Source: Pseudocitrobacter faecalis
Lineage (GTDB): Bacteria; Pseudomonadota; Gammaproteobacteria; Enterobacterales; Enterobacteriaceae
NCBI GenBank assembly: GCA_003315335.1
Contig: QNRL01000008.1
Span: forward strand, 186,001-250,000
Reading direction: 5' to 3'
DNA length: 64,000 nt
In this document: piece by piece, positions 9,742 through 18,913 of the stretch
How positions within the stretch are numbered: the stretch's first letter is position 1
Layout of the letters: each line of letters opens with the position of its first letter
Position numbers and translations under genes: made by a program
The notes under the pieces: model-generated
Databases searched by the model: none
The model's input: the letters and a program-made list of their open reading frames with translations, nothing else
What the model was told of the DNA's origin: nothing

Positions 9742-10641
9742 TTATTTGTCGCGCAGGATGATGTAGTTCGCCAGCGCTTCCAGTGCAGTAGTATCCAGTG
9801 ACTGTGCGGCCAGTTCAGTTAACGACTGACGGGCCTCTTCAATAAGGTCACGGGCTTTAGTGCGGGCTTGCTCAAGGCCCAGCAGTGCGGGATAGGTGCT
9901 TTTGCCTAATTGCTGATCGGCACCCTGGCGCTTGCCGAGGGTCGCAGTATCGCCCACCACATCCAGAATGTCATCCTGAACCTGGAATGCCAGGCCAATA
10001 CATTCAGCGTACTTATCCAGCAGTGGCAGGGCGCTGCGGCCTTTCTCGCCCGCGCTCAATGCACCTAAACGCACAGCGGCGCGAATCAACGCACCGGTTT
10101 TATGACGATGAATACGCTCAAGCGCTGCGAGATCAACATGCTTACCTTCAGCATCAAGATCCAGCGCCTGACCGCCGCACATTCCGGCGACGCCGCTGGC
10201 CTGAGCCAGTTCGGAAACCATCGCCAGACGATCGCGATCCGACACATGGGTCATCGGCGCATCACTCAGTATAGAAAACGCCAGCGTTTGCAGGGCGTCG
10301 CCGGCCAGAATTGCGTTCGCTTCGCCAAATTTAATGTGGCAGGTTGGCTGGCCGCGACGCAGATCGTCATCGTCCATTGCCGGAAGATCGTCATGCATCA
10401 GCGAATAAGCGTGAATGCACTCGACGGCGGCAGCGGGGGCGTCCAGCGTGAGCTGATCGACGCCAAACATTTTCCCGGTCGCGTACACCAGGAACGGGCG
10501 AAGGCGTTTACCCCCTAATAGTGCGCCATACTGCATCGCTTCAACCAGCGGAGTGTTCTGAAAGGGCTGAGGCTCAATAAAACGCCGCAACGCGCTGTTG
10601 GCGTGTTCGACGCAGGCATTTAGCTGCTGCGAAAAATCCAT
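9742..10641 (-). CDS. ispA: IspA, farnesyl diphosphate synthase
   Basis: 299 residues. It condenses isopentenyl diphosphate with dimethylallyl and then geranyl diphosphate to make farnesyl diphosphate, precursor of undecaprenyl phosphate and ubiquinone. The two Asp-rich metal motifs are present: DDLPAMDDDDLRRG and FQVQDDILDVVGD. GGKRLRPFLVYATG binds the pyrophosphate. Its ATG directly abuts the xseB stop codon, so translation is coupled. Confidence 0.98.
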   Translation of the reverse strand: MDFSQQLNACVEHANSALRRFIEPQPFQNTPLVEAMQYGALLGGKRLRPFLVYATGKMFGVDQLTLDAPAAAVECIHAYSLMHDDLPAMDDDDLRRGQPTCHIKFGEANAILAGDALQTLAFSILSDAPMTHVSDRDRLAMVSELAQASGVAGMCGGQALDLDAEGKHVDLAALERIHRHKTGALIRAAVRLGALSAGEKGRSALPLLDKYAECIGLAFQVQDDILDVVGDTATLGKRQGADQQLGKSTYPALLGLEQARTKARDLIEEARQSLTELAAQSLDTTALEALANYIILRDK

Positions 10642-10884
10642 TTATTCATTGTCCGGCGTGAAAGGGGTCAGAGAGGCATTGTCGTTATCGGCCAGCAGGA
10701 TCTGCACGCGTTGTTCCGCCTGTTGCAGTTTAGCCTGCCCCTGACGCGCCAGTTGCACGCCGCGCTCGAACTCGTTCAGTGCCTCTTCCAGCGGAAGATC
10801 GCCGCTTTCGAGGCGATTAACGATCTGCTCCAGTTCAGTGAGTGCAGTTTCGAAACTGGCCGGGGCTTCATTTTTCTTTGGCAT
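10642..10884 (-). CDS. xseB: XseB, exodeoxyribonuclease VII small subunit
   Basis: 80 residues, the usual size. The helical small subunit binds XseA several-fold to form the exonuclease VII complex that degrades single-stranded DNA to oligonucleotides. Conserved [26 protein letters not shown] is visible. First gene of the operon with ispA and dxs; its promoter must lie in the 210-base gap shared with divergent thiI. Confidence 0.97.
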   Translation of the reverse strand: MPKKNEAPASFETALTELEQIVNRLESGDLPLEEALNEFERGVQLARQGQAKLQQAEQRVQILLADNDNASLTPFTPDNE

Positions 10885-10997
10885 AGTGAATGATCAGCTC
10901 TTTTTATATCGCGATGGCGACTATGGTAGCCCAGTCGCGCCCTGAATCAAATAACACACAATGGTATATGGGAAAGCGCGCAGCTTAACCACGAAGA

Positions 10998-11006
10998 TGG
11001 TATACT
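10998..11006 (+). promoter_or_regulatory. Candidate extended -10 promoter for thiI
   Basis: TGGTATACT is an extended -10 element (TG-N-TATACT), about 90 bases before the thiI ATG. No convincing -35 is present at the right distance, which is tolerated for extended -10 promoters. The leader between it and thiI contains a short inverted repeat (AGCCCGC ATC GGGCT) of unknown role. Confidence 0.4.
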
Positions 11007-11094
11007 CCGCGACCTGGATGCAGGTACCCCGGTGCGCTGCAGTACAAATTTTACCTACAGCCCGCATCGGGCTTGCCAACGAACCATTGCCGCC

Positions 11095-12543
11095 ATGAAG
11101 TTTATCATTAAATTGTTCCCGGAAATCACCATCAAAAGCCAATCTGTGCGGTTGCGCTTTATTAAAATTTTAACCGGGAACATTCGTAACGTTCTAAAGC
11201 ATTATGACGAGACGCTCGCCGTTGTTCGTCACTGGGATCACATCGAAGTCCGCGCGAAAGATGAAAATCAGCGTCTGGATATCCGTGACGCCCTGACCCG
11301 CATCCCGGGCATCCACCATATTCTTGAGGTTGAAGATGTACCGTTCACCTCGCTGCACGATATCTTCGAAAAAGCGCTGGTGCAGTATCGCGATCAAATT
11401 GAAGGCAAAACCTTCTGCGTACGCGTGAAACGTCGTGGTAAACACGAATTCACCTCGATTGAGATCGAACGCTATGTCGGCGGCGGCCTGAATCAGCACG
11501 TTGAATCCGCGAAAGTGAAGCTGACTAACCCGGACGTCACCGTTAACCTGGAAATCGAAAACGATCGCCTGCTGCTGGTCAAAGGCCGTTATGAAGGTAT
11601 CGGCGGTTTCCCAATCGGCACTCAGGAAGATGTGCTATCGCTGATTTCCGGCGGTTTTGACTCCGGTGTTTCCAGCTACATGCTGATGCGTCGCGGCTGT
11701 CGCGTCCATTACTGCTTCTTTAACCTCGGCGGCGCGGCGCATGAAATCGGCGTTCGTCAGGTGGCGCATTATCTGTGGAACCGCTTCGGCAGCTCTCACC
11801 GCGTGCGTTTTGTCGCAATCAACTTCGAACCGGTTGTTGGCGAAATCCTTGAGAAAATCGACGATGGCCAGATGGGCGTGGTGCTGAAACGCATGATGGT
11901 GCGTGCGGCATCGAAAGTGGCTGAACGCTACGGCGTACAGGCGCTGGTCACCGGTGAAGCGCTGGGCCAGGTTTCCAGCCAGACGCTGACCAACCTGCGT
12001 TTGATTGATAACGTCTCCGACACGTTGATTCTGCGCCCGCTGATCTCCCACGATAAAGAGCACATCATCAATCTGGCGCGTGAAATTGGCACTGAGGACT
12101 TTGCGCGCACCATGCCGGAATATTGCGGCGTGATCTCGAAAAGCCCGACCATCAAGGCGGTGAAGGCGAAAATCGAATCGGAAGAAGAGCACTTTGATTT
12201 CAGCATTCTCGATGACGTGGTGGCGAATGCCAACAATCTCGACATCCGCGAAATTGCGCAGCAAACCGCGCAGGACGTGGTGGAAGTTGAAACCGTTAGC
12301 GGCTTTGGCGACAACGATGTGATCCTGGATATTCGTTCCGTGGATGAGCAGGATGACAAACCGCTGAAAATGGAAGGCGTGGAAATCGCTTCACTGCCGT
12401 TCTACAAGCTGAGCACCCAGTTCGGCAACCTCGACCAGAGCAAAACTTATCTGCTGTGGTGCGAGCGCGGTGTGATGAGCCGCCTGCAGGCGCTGTACCT
12501 GCGCGAGCAGGGCTTTGCCAATGTGAAGGTTTATCGCCCGTAA
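11095..12543 (+). CDS. thiI: ThiI, tRNA 4-thiouridine sulfurtransferase / thiazole synthesis
   Basis: 482 residues from the ATG giving [18 protein letters not shown], which matches the E. coli length; the frame is open 21 codons further upstream but without homology. It makes s4U8 in tRNA and transfers sulfur to ThiS for thiamin thiazole. A ferredoxin-like and THUMP domain (about 1-165), a PP-loop ATPase with [14 protein letters not shown], and a C-terminal rhodanese domain with the persulfide Cys456 (WCERGVMS) are all intact. It is followed by a duplicated terminator that flanks a BIME. Confidence 0.97.
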   Translation: MKFIIKLFPEITIKSQSVRLRFIKILTGNIRNVLKHYDETLAVVRHWDHIEVRAKDENQRLDIRDALTRIPGIHHILEVEDVPFTSLHDIFEKALVQYRDQIEGKTFCVRVKRRGKHEFTSIEIERYVGGGLNQHVESAKVKLTNPDVTVNLEIENDRLLLVKGRYEGIGGFPIGTQEDVLSLISGGFDSGVSSYMLMRRGCRVHYCFFNLGGAAHEIGVRQVAHYLWNRFGSSHRVRFVAINFEPVVGEILEKIDDGQMGVVLKRMMVRAASKVAERYGVQALVTGEALGQVSSQTLTNLRLIDNVSDTLILRPLISHDKEHIINLAREIGTEDFARTMPEYCGVISKSPTIKAVKAKIESEEEHFDFSILDDVVANANNLDIREIAQQTAQDVVEVETVSGFGDNDVILDIRSVDEQDDKPLKMEGVEIASLPFYKLSTQFGNLDQSKTYLLWCERGVMSRLQALYLREQGFANVKVYRP

Positions 12544-12567
12544 GTGCATGGTTGTTGCTGAAGAAAA

Positions 12568-12587
12568 AACCTCGCGATGCGAGGTTT
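12568..12587. terminator. Left copy of duplicated thiI terminator hairpin
   Basis: CCTCGC-GAT-GCGAGG stem within a 20-base segment (AACCTCGCGATGCGAGGTTT) that is repeated exactly and in the same orientation at 12741-12760. An A-run precedes it, but only three T's follow. Confidence 0.75.
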
Positions 12588-12740
<153 letters not shown>

Positions 12741-12764
12741 AACCTCGCGATGCGAGGTTTTTTT
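12741..12764. terminator. Right copy of duplicated thiI terminator hairpin
   Basis: The exact second copy of the 20-base hairpin segment, ending in a seven-base T-run. It is a full Rho-independent terminator for thiI; the stem is perfect (CCTCGC/GCGAGG). Confidence 0.85.
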
Positions 12765-12841
12765 ATGGCTGCGGTTGTCGGATGACGGCTGCGTATTATA
12801 CGACCGACAAGATACCCAGGCTATCGGGCATTTCAAACGCG

Positions 12842-13432
12842 TTACTCGTAGTAGTTATAAATTCCCGCGGCCATCACCAGTTGTGACGCGACTTCGTGGG
12901 CTTTTTCACGCCCAACCAGCAGGTCGATAATTTTCAGGCCAAAATCAATCGACGTGCCTGGCCCCTGGCTGGTGAGCAGGTTTACGCGCGGATCCCACGC
13001 GACGCGACGGTCCATCCACTGATCTTCCGGGATTTTATCCTTCAACGTCGGGAAGCCGGTCATGTTTCCGACTGGGAAGAGATTGTGCGGTACCAGTACC
13101 GTGGCGGGAGCGGCGCAAATCGCGGCGACAATCCGCCCGGAGAGATGGAACTGACGCACGGTTTCAACCAACAGTGGGCTATCGCGGAAGCATTCTGCGC
13201 CTTTGATGCCGCCCGGCAGGATGATGATGTCGTAATCGCCATCGGCGACTTCCACCAGCGGGGCATCGGCCAGCAGCTTCACGCCGCGCGAGCAGACGAT
13301 GGTCAGGTTGCCATCGCTGGCGACGCTTGCCGTGGTGACGTTAATGCCGCCGCGAACCAGCAGGTCGATCGTGGTGACGGCTTCCGTCTCTTCACTACCA
13401 GGTGCGAGGCAAATCAGTGCCGACGCGCTCAT
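12842..13432 (-). CDS. yajL: YajL, DJ-1/PfpI-family protein
   Basis: 196 residues from the ATG giving [18 protein letters not shown]. Earlier in-frame Met codons lie inside panE and lack homology. DJ-1 superfamily fold with the reactive nucleophile-elbow Cys106 (AAICAAPAT) and partner Glu15. E. coli YajL is a chaperone for oxidatively stressed proteins, reported also to deglycate methylglyoxal/glyoxal adducts, though the latter is debated. The start overlaps the panE 3' end by 38 bases, so it is cotranscribed with panE. Confidence 0.95.
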   Translation of the reverse strand: MSASALICLAPGSEETEAVTTIDLLVRGGINVTTASVASDGNLTIVCSRGVKLLADAPLVEVADGDYDIIILPGGIKGAECFRDSPLLVETVRQFHLSGRIVAAICAAPATVLVPHNLFPVGNMTGFPTLKDKIPEDQWMDRRVAWDPRVNLLTSQGPGTSIDFGLKIIDLLVGREKAHEVASQLVMAAGIYNYYE

Positions 13433-14306
13433 ATTCACTCTCCTTACGTTTAATCTGTTCATACAGGCGGGTGTTTTCCGGCAGGCTAAGGCCGTGGGCG
13501 CGGGCGCGTCGGAGCAGGTAACCGGTGATATAGTCGATTTCCGTATGTCGCAGCGCCCGTACATCCTGAAGCATGGAGGAGATATTTTCTCCTGTGCGTT
13601 CAATCACCTGGGTGACGTAAAATAGCAGATTTTCCGTCGAAGTATGAATGCCTTCCCGCGCCATGGTGTGCGCGACTTCCGCGCAAATAAGCTCAACCTG
13701 CGGTAAATGTTGGCTCAGCTCTCCGTTCGGGCAGTTCATCAGCGCGGTCAATGGATTGATCACACAGTTGACCGCCAGCTTGCGCCACATTGCCAAGTGG
13801 ATGTTATCGTGCCAGGCGACATCGGGTAGAACGTCCTGCAGGGTAACCGCCAGATGGCTGTAATCGCGATCGTAGTGTTTGGCCGGGCCAATATGGGTGG
13901 TGCCGTTGGCGACATGGATGATGATGTTGCCGTCACGGCGGGCGGCCTGCGTGGTTGCGCCCAGCAGCAGCGGCTGCGTAACGTCGTTCAATTCTTCGAC
14001 GGTGCCCATGCCATTATGGATAAGCAAAATAGGGGATGTTGCCGGCAGCTTCTTCGCCAGCGCTTTTACCGCGTCGGAGACCTGCCAGGCTTTAAGTGTC
14101 ACCAGCAAAAGATCGCTGTGCGCCAGAAAGTCGGGGTCGTTGGCGGTAACGGACTGATTAAATACCGTGCCATCCAGCTCAAGCAGATTTACGCTACAGT
14201 AAGGCTGGGGGACGCGAAGCCAGCCCTGAACATCAAATCCTTTTTTATATAACGCCGTGAGCCATAGCTGGCCCAGCGCGCCACATCCTAGTACTGTAAT
14301 TTTCAC
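13395..14306 (-). CDS. panE: PanE, 2-dehydropantoate 2-reductase (ketopantoate reductase)
   Basis: 303 residues, GTG start. It reduces ketopantoate to pantoate with NADPH in pantothenate/CoA synthesis. The Rossmann motif GCGALGQLW lies at residues 7-15; the catalytic Lys is in [16 protein letters not shown]; a C-terminal helical domain ([19 protein letters not shown]) binds substrate. Length and sequence match the E. coli enzyme. Upstream of yajL in the same operon, divergent from yajQ. Confidence 0.96.
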   Translation of the reverse strand: MKITVLGCGALGQLWLTALYKKGFDVQGWLRVPQPYCSVNLLELDGTVFNQSVTANDPDFLAHSDLLLVTLKAWQVSDAVKALAKKLPATSPILLIHNGMGTVEELNDVTQPLLLGATTQAARRDGNIIIHVANGTTHIGPAKHYDRDYSHLAVTLQDVLPDVAWHDNIHLAMWRKLAVNCVINPLTALMNCPNGELSQHLPQVELICAEVAHTMAREGIHTSTENLLFYVTQVIERTGENISSMLQDVRALRHTEIDYITGYLLRRARAHGLSLPENTRLYEQIKRKESEYERVGTDLPRTW

Positions 14307-14433
14307 ACTGCCTCCTGAACGGCGTTGACACCCAAATTATAGCTTCGGGCGCTAAGCTTTCGGGGATAACAAGTTGAGTTATGCCGCGTTGCAGGTATTA
14401 TGCAACGCAAAAGTCACTGAGGGAGAGGAAAAG

Positions 14434-14925
14434 ATGCCATCTTTCGATATTGTCTCTGAAGTTGATCTTCAGGAAGCACGCAACGGCGTGGATAACGCGG
14501 CCCGTGAAGTTGAATCACGTTTCGATTTTCGTGGCGTAGAAGCGAAAATCGAGCTGAATGATGCGAATAAAACCATCAAAGTGCTGAGTGAGTCTGATTT
14601 CCAGGTTAATCAGCTGCTGGATATTCTGCGTGCCAAGCTGCTCAAGCGCGGCATTGAAGGGGCGTCTCTCGATGTGCCGGAAGAGTTTGTGCACAGCGGG
14701 AAAACCTGGTTTGTGGAAGCGAAGCTGAAGCAGGGGATTGAGAGCGCGATTCAGAAGAAAATCGTTAAGCTTATTAAAGACAGCAAGCTGAAAGTGCAGA
14801 CGCAAATTCAGGGCGAAGAGATTCGCGTGACCGGGAAATCCCGCGATGATTTGCAGGCGGTGATGGCGCTGGTGCGCGGCGGTGATTTAGGCCAGCCGTT
14901 CCAGTTCAAAAACTTCCGCGATTAA
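14434..14925 (+). CDS. yajQ: YajQ, nucleotide/c-di-GMP-binding UPF0234 protein
   Basis: 163 residues from the ATG giving [17 protein letters not shown], preceded by the strong Shine-Dalgarno GGGAGAGGAAAAG; the frame is open further upstream without homology. Two tandem ferredoxin-like (RNP-like) domains. Homologues bind c-di-GMP (Xanthomonas, Pseudomonas) or tRNA/ATP/GTP. The E. coli role is unclear. Monocistronic, followed by a REP pair. Confidence 0.94.
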   Translation: MPSFDIVSEVDLQEARNGVDNAAREVESRFDFRGVEAKIELNDANKTIKVLSESDFQVNQLLDILRAKLLKRGIEGASLDVPEEFVHSGKTWFVEAKLKQGIESAIQKKIVKLIKDSKLKVQTQIQGEEIRVTGKSRDDLQAVMALVRGGDLGQPFQFKNFRD

Positions 14926-14931
14926 GCTGTA

Positions 14932-15016
14932 ATGCCGGATGGCGGCTTCGCGTTATCCGGCTTATGGGAGTGTCGCTCTGTTGTAGGCCCGATAAGCGAA
15001 GCGCTATCGGGCATTT
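14932..15016. repeat. REP pair (BIME) between yajQ and yajR
   Basis: Two convergent REP-like palindromes: ATGCCGGATGGCGGCTTCGC to ATCCGGCTTA (about 14932-14965) and TGTAGGCCCGATAAGCG to CTATCGGGCAT (about 14981-15014). It lies between the convergent genes yajQ and yajR. Unlike the elements at 584, 12588 and 54705 it has no flanking terminator duplication. Confidence 0.85.
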
Positions 15017-15021
15017 CAGGC

Positions 15022-16383
15022 TCAGGCGATGATAGCCTGCTCCACCTCAAACCGGTTCGTCACTTTGCTGTCGATTTTAACGTAAGCCGAGCGCTCTTCG
15101 CCTACCAGCAGCACCTCTTTAATGCCTTCTTTCGCCAACAGCCGCGCCTTCAGAGCCTCATCAACCTCGACGTCGTCGGGAATTTCAATGCGTAAACTGC
15201 TGACATAAGCCGGTTCACTCATGGTGATGGCCACCAGCATCCAGACCGTCGCCAGCAATGCGCCTGCCAGAAACACCGTTTGCGAATCGAAAAAGCCGTC
15301 AATCCAGCCGCCCAGCGAGCCGCCAATCGCCACGCCAAGGAACTGGCTGGTGGAGTAAATACCCATCGCCGTGCCTTTGTAGCCCGCCGGAGACTCTTTA
15401 CTGATAAGTGACGGCAGAAGCGCTTCCATCAGGTTGAAGGCGAGGAAGAAAATCTGTACGCCTGCCACCAGTTCCCAGAAATAATTACCGGAGCCCCACA
15501 GCACTATCTCAGCAATCAGCAGCAGAGCGATACACAGCAGGAAGACGCGCTTCATTTTGCGCTTCACTTCGGCATAAATAATAAACGGCACCACGGCGAT
15601 AAACGAAACCAGCATGGTGACCAGATAGATTTTCCAGTGCTCGGGGGCCGGGAAACCTGCCGCTTCCAGTTGCCCTGGCAGGGCGACAAAGGTCGACATC
15701 AGCAGAATGTGCAAGCACATAATGCCGAAATTCAGGCGCAGCAGTTTGGGCTCCATCAGCACTTTGCTAAAGCAGCCTTTCACCATGCCGGATTCACGGT
15801 TGAGCGTATGATTGTGACTGTTGGGCACCACCCAAAGTGTTAGCAGGATAGCCAGCGACGCGAGGATGGCGATCATCCAGAACAGCGCGTGCAGCCCCAG
15901 TTTATGGGTAATAATCGGCCCTAATACCATTGCTATCGCGAAGGTGACACCAAAACTCACGCCGATAAACGCCATCGCCTTGGTGCGGTTCTGTTCGCGA
16001 GTGAGGTCGGAAAGCAGCGCCATGACGGCGGCGGCGATCGCCCCGGAGCCTTGCAAGGCGCGGCCAAGAATAATGCCCCAGATGGAGTCAGAGAGCGCGG
16101 CAATCACGCTACCGGCGACAAAAATCATCAGTCCGCCAATAATCAGCGGTTTGCGGCCAATGCGGTCGGAGAGTAAACCAAAGGGGATCTGGAAGACGGC
16201 CTGCGCCAGCCCGTAAATGCCAATCGCCAGGCCAATCAACGCTTCGCTTGCGCCTTGCAGCGCCATACCGTACGTGGTCAGAACCGGCAGAACCATAAAC
16301 ATGCCGAGCATGCGCAGCGAAAATACGGCCCCTAAACCCCAGGTGGCGCGCAATTCCCCCGGCGTCATTTTGTAATCGTTCAT
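15022..16383 (-). CDS. yajR: YajR, MFS transporter with C-terminal YAM domain
   Basis: 453 residues; the ATG giving MNDYKMTPGELRATWG is chosen over a GTG two codons earlier because GAGG lies five bases before it. Twelve-helix proton-driven MFS exporter: the motif A loop GLLSDRIGRKPLI between TM2 and TM3 is intact. After TM12 (about residue 385) a cytosolic ferredoxin-like YAM domain (SSLRIEIPDDVEVDEALKA) forms the C-terminus, as in the solved E. coli structure. The substrate is not known. It has its own promoter just downstream of the accessory operon. Confidence 0.95.
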   Translation of the reverse strand: MNDYKMTPGELRATWGLGAVFSLRMLGMFMVLPVLTTYGMALQGASEALIGLAIGIYGLAQAVFQIPFGLLSDRIGRKPLIIGGLMIFVAGSVIAALSDSIWGIILGRALQGSGAIAAAVMALLSDLTREQNRTKAMAFIGVSFGVTFAIAMVLGPIITHKLGLHALFWMIAILASLAILLTLWVVPNSHNHTLNRESGMVKGCFSKVLMEPKLLRLNFGIMCLHILLMSTFVALPGQLEAAGFPAPEHWKIYLVTMLVSFIAVVPFIIYAEVKRKMKRVFLLCIALLLIAEIVLWGSGNYFWELVAGVQIFFLAFNLMEALLPSLISKESPAGYKGTAMGIYSTSQFLGVAIGGSLGGWIDGFFDSQTVFLAGALLATVWMLVAITMSEPAYVSSLRIEIPDDVEVDEALKARLLAKEGIKEVLLVGEERSAYVKIDSKVTNRFEVEQAIIA

Positions 16384-16409
16384 TCCCACCTCATTATTAA
16401 TCGCCCCAT

Positions 16410-16438
16410 AGTGTAGTGCGGAGCGCAGGCAGGGTAAA
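16410..16438 (-). promoter_or_regulatory. Candidate sigma-70 promoter of yajR
   Basis: On the minus strand TTTACC (complement of 16433-16438) and TACACT (complement of 16410-16415) are separated by 17 bases, about 27 bases before the yajR start codon. It sits between yajR and the terminator of the accessory operon, so yajR does not depend on read-through. Confidence 0.6.
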
Positions 16439-16493
16439 CAGAGTGTTAATTAGCAAATATTACATTCGTGAATTATTTGTGCGGTATAGAAAA

Positions 16494-16519
16494 AGGCCGT
16501 AGCGCAGGGCTACGGCCTC
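16494..16519 (-). terminator. Terminator of the accessory catabolic operon
   Basis: On the minus strand GAGGCCGTAGC pairs with GCTACGGCCT around a four-base loop and is followed by five T's. It lies 4 bases after the stop codon of the last operon gene (16523). It ends the seven-gene operon before yajR. Confidence 0.85.
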
Positions 16520-16522
16520 AGT

Positions 16523-17530
16523 TCAGATAGCCTGACGGATCTCGTCGATCACCTCAAGCGAACGCAGTGCATCGGCGGCGTCAATAATTGGCGTCGCCTC
16601 ACCCCGAATGACGGCAATAAAGTGATTCAGTTGCAGGATGAACGGATCGATGGCGTTGATATGCAACGTCTCACTGATAAGCGGCTCGTGCCAGCCGCTT
16701 TTCTCACCGTAGCGCCACCAGCGCATCTGCGGTATCGCCAGCGCGCCCAGCGTGCCGGAAATCAGGTAGCAGTTTTCCGGTGTATGCGCGTAAATCGGGT
16801 TCTCCGCCGAGTTCATTTCCCAACTCCACGGGCTAACGCTGCAATCGCTTAATACCGCGCTGCCCAGCGTGCCGCGTGCGAAACGCAGATTCACCACCGC
16901 GCTGTCCTCGTTAGCAAATCCGCGCGTTTCGCTGGAGGCCATCGCCTGCACCTCTTCAATTTCGCCCAGTAAATAGCGCATCAGGTCGATATCGTGCACC
17001 AGGTTAACCAGCAGCGGCCCTGCGCCGGGCTCGCGTCGCCAGCTTACCTCAAAATAGTCCTCCGGCTTTTGCAGTATCCAGTGGGTGGAAACGGCAACGA
17101 TATTGCCGAGTTTACCGCTGTCGATGAGTGTTTTCGCCGCCGCCGTTAGCGCATTGTGGCGGCGATGATGGCCGACTAAAACCGGCACGTTGTGCGCAAG
17201 CGCGGCGTCCACCAGTTCACGCGCGCGTTCAGGGGATTCTGCCACCGGTTTTTCCACCAGCACCGGAATACCGCGTTTTACACAGGCCAGCGCACAGGGC
17301 ACATGCAGCATGTTCGGTGTAGCGTTAATCACTCCGTCTGGCCTGATTTCATCCAGCATTGCTTCAACGTCGGCAAACCACGGCACATCGAGATCGGCGG
17401 CCAGTTCCCGCGCCTGGTCGGAAGGATCGGCAAGCGCCACCAGCGTGGCCTCTGACGCCTGCTGAATCACGTCGATATGTTTGCGCCCGATAGCGCCCGC
17501 GCCGATAACGGCGAGTCGTGTCGAATTCAT
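16523..17530 (-). CDS. Gfo/Idh/MocA-family NAD(P)-dependent oxidoreductase
   Basis: 335 residues. The N-terminal Rossmann domain starts AVIGAGAIGRKHID (residues 7-20) and carries the family's EKP motif at 93-95 (LVEKPVAES), followed by the alpha/beta C-terminal domain with VHDIDLMRYLLG. Family members oxidise or reduce hydroxyl groups of sugars, inositols and cyclic polyols. The start overlaps the MFS gene stop by four bases (ATGA), so it is the last gene of the accessory operon. The substrate cannot be read from sequence; context suggests a cyclic hydroxy-acid. Confidence 0.85.
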   Translation of the reverse strand: MNSTRLAVIGAGAIGRKHIDVIQQASEATLVALADPSDQARELAADLDVPWFADVEAMLDEIRPDGVINATPNMLHVPCALACVKRGIPVLVEKPVAESPERARELVDAALAHNVPVLVGHHRRHNALTAAAKTLIDSGKLGNIVAVSTHWILQKPEDYFEVSWRREPGAGPLLVNLVHDIDLMRYLLGEIEEVQAMASSETRGFANEDSAVVNLRFARGTLGSAVLSDCSVSPWSWEMNSAENPIYAHTPENCYLISGTLGALAIPQMRWWRYGEKSGWHEPLISETLHINAIDPFILQLNHFIAVIRGEATPIIDAADALRSLEVIDEIRQAI

Positions 17531-18891
17531 GATGGGCTCCTGAGCGAGGTGGTAACGGGGGGAACATTGTCGGGTTGGCCTGAGGCAAACCAGCCTTTTG
17601 CCGCGACGCCAAGCACAGTGAGCAACGCCGGAATGCCAAGCAGCAGGAAGACGGTTTCAAATTTGAGATCCATCGCCAGCATTTCAGCGCCAGCAAAGGC
17701 GCTGAGGATCGCCCCGATACGCCCGACACCGTGCATCCAGCTTGAACCGGTGGCGCGCGCCTGGGTGGGATAAAAGCGTGCAGAGAGCGCGTTCATGCCG
17801 GTATTCGCACCGTTCAGGCAGGCGCCGCTAATCAGCGCCAGCAGGCACAGTAGGGTGAAGCTGGCGGCCGCAAAACCAATCGCCATCGTCACCAGCCCGC
17901 CAACCGCAAAAATGGCTCCCAGGGCCCGATGTGGATTAATGCGATCCATTAACCACCCGGCGAACAACGAGCCTACCGTGCCACCTGCCTGATAAATCGC
18001 AGTCATAATGGCTGCCTGGCTCACGGTGAGACCAATCTCTTTTACCAACGTCGGCAGCCAACTGCCGAGGATGTAAACCAGAAATAGCCCCATAAAGTAG
18101 ACCAGCCACAGCATCAGGGTGCCGAAACGGTACTGAGGCGACAGTACAATACGCATCGCATTCCCGCTGACAGGCTGTGTTGGCAATACGAAGCTGACGT
18201 TATCGCTTATTTTGCCCGGATAGAGCCGCTGGAGGATCGCGCAAATCTGCCTGGCGGGAGCTTGCTTAATCACCAGGAAACGCACGGATTCCGGCAGCTT
18301 CCACAACAAAATCGGCACAAACAACAGTGGCAAAATACCGCCCAGCGCCATCAGTGAATGCCAGCCATACAGGGGGATCAGCCATGACGCGGTAAAACCG
18401 CCAATCGCCGCCCCGAAGGTGAAACCGCAGAAAATCACGGTGATGATGAACGAGCGCTTCCGTTCAGGCGCATATTCCGAGACTAGCGTACTGATATTAG
18501 GCATCGCGGCACCGAGACCCAACCCGGTCATAAAGCGGAAGAAAATCATCTGTTCGATGTTTTGCGAAAAAGCGGTAGCAACCGTCCAGAAGCCGAAGAA
18601 GAACACGCTGTTGATGATGATTTTCTTGCGCCCCAGCCAGTCGGCAAGTGGGCCGGAGAACATGGCCCCCAGCGCCAGGCCAATCAGCGCGGTGCTGATC
18701 ACAAAGCCCAGTTCATGGTTGCTGACGCCCCATTCCTGTTTCAGCACTGGGGCGATAAATCCCATGATGGCGATATCAAAACCGTCCAGCGCAATCACGG
18801 CAAACCCTAAAAAAATCACCAGCTTCTGATAGCGGCTAAGTGGCTGGGTATTGATTAACTCTCTGACGTCCAGGCGTTGAGTCTGTGCCAT
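17527..18891 (-). CDS. MFS transporter, aromatic acid:H+ symporter (AAHS)-type
   Basis: 454 residues from the ATG giving MAQTQRLDVRELINTQPLSR; an in-frame start 54 codons earlier would overlap the preceding gene. Twelve membrane helices. The first helix contains the LDGFDIAIMGFIAPVL signature with the Asp pair typical of the AAHS family (PcaK, MhpT, BenK, shikimate/aromatic-acid importers). Motif A (GPLADWLGRKKIIINS) follows TM2 and a second copy (GWLMDRINPHRALG) lies after TM8. Likely imports the operon's substrate across the inner membrane. It overlaps the next gene by four bases and follows the TIM-barrel gene by 22. Confidence 0.88.
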   Translation of the reverse strand: MAQTQRLDVRELINTQPLSRYQKLVIFLGFAVIALDGFDIAIMGFIAPVLKQEWGVSNHELGFVISTALIGLALGAMFSGPLADWLGRKKIIINSVFFFGFWTVATAFSQNIEQMIFFRFMTGLGLGAAMPNISTLVSEYAPERKRSFIITVIFCGFTFGAAIGGFTASWLIPLYGWHSLMALGGILPLLFVPILLWKLPESVRFLVIKQAPARQICAILQRLYPGKISDNVSFVLPTQPVSGNAMRIVLSPQYRFGTLMLWLVYFMGLFLVYILGSWLPTLVKEIGLTVSQAAIMTAIYQAGGTVGSLFAGWLMDRINPHRALGAIFAVGGLVTMAIGFAAASFTLLCLLALISGACLNGANTGMNALSARFYPTQARATGSSWMHGVGRIGAILSAFAGAEMLAMDLKFETVFLLLGIPALLTVLGVAAKGWFASGQPDNVPPVTTSLRSPS

Positions 18892-18913
18892 AACGATTCC
18901 TCGGGTGAGTGAT

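Noticed and set aside
10885-11094. Possible TPP riboswitch in front of thiI
   Set aside because: No CTGAGA or ACCTGA-type THI-box core found; only a short inverted repeat is present.
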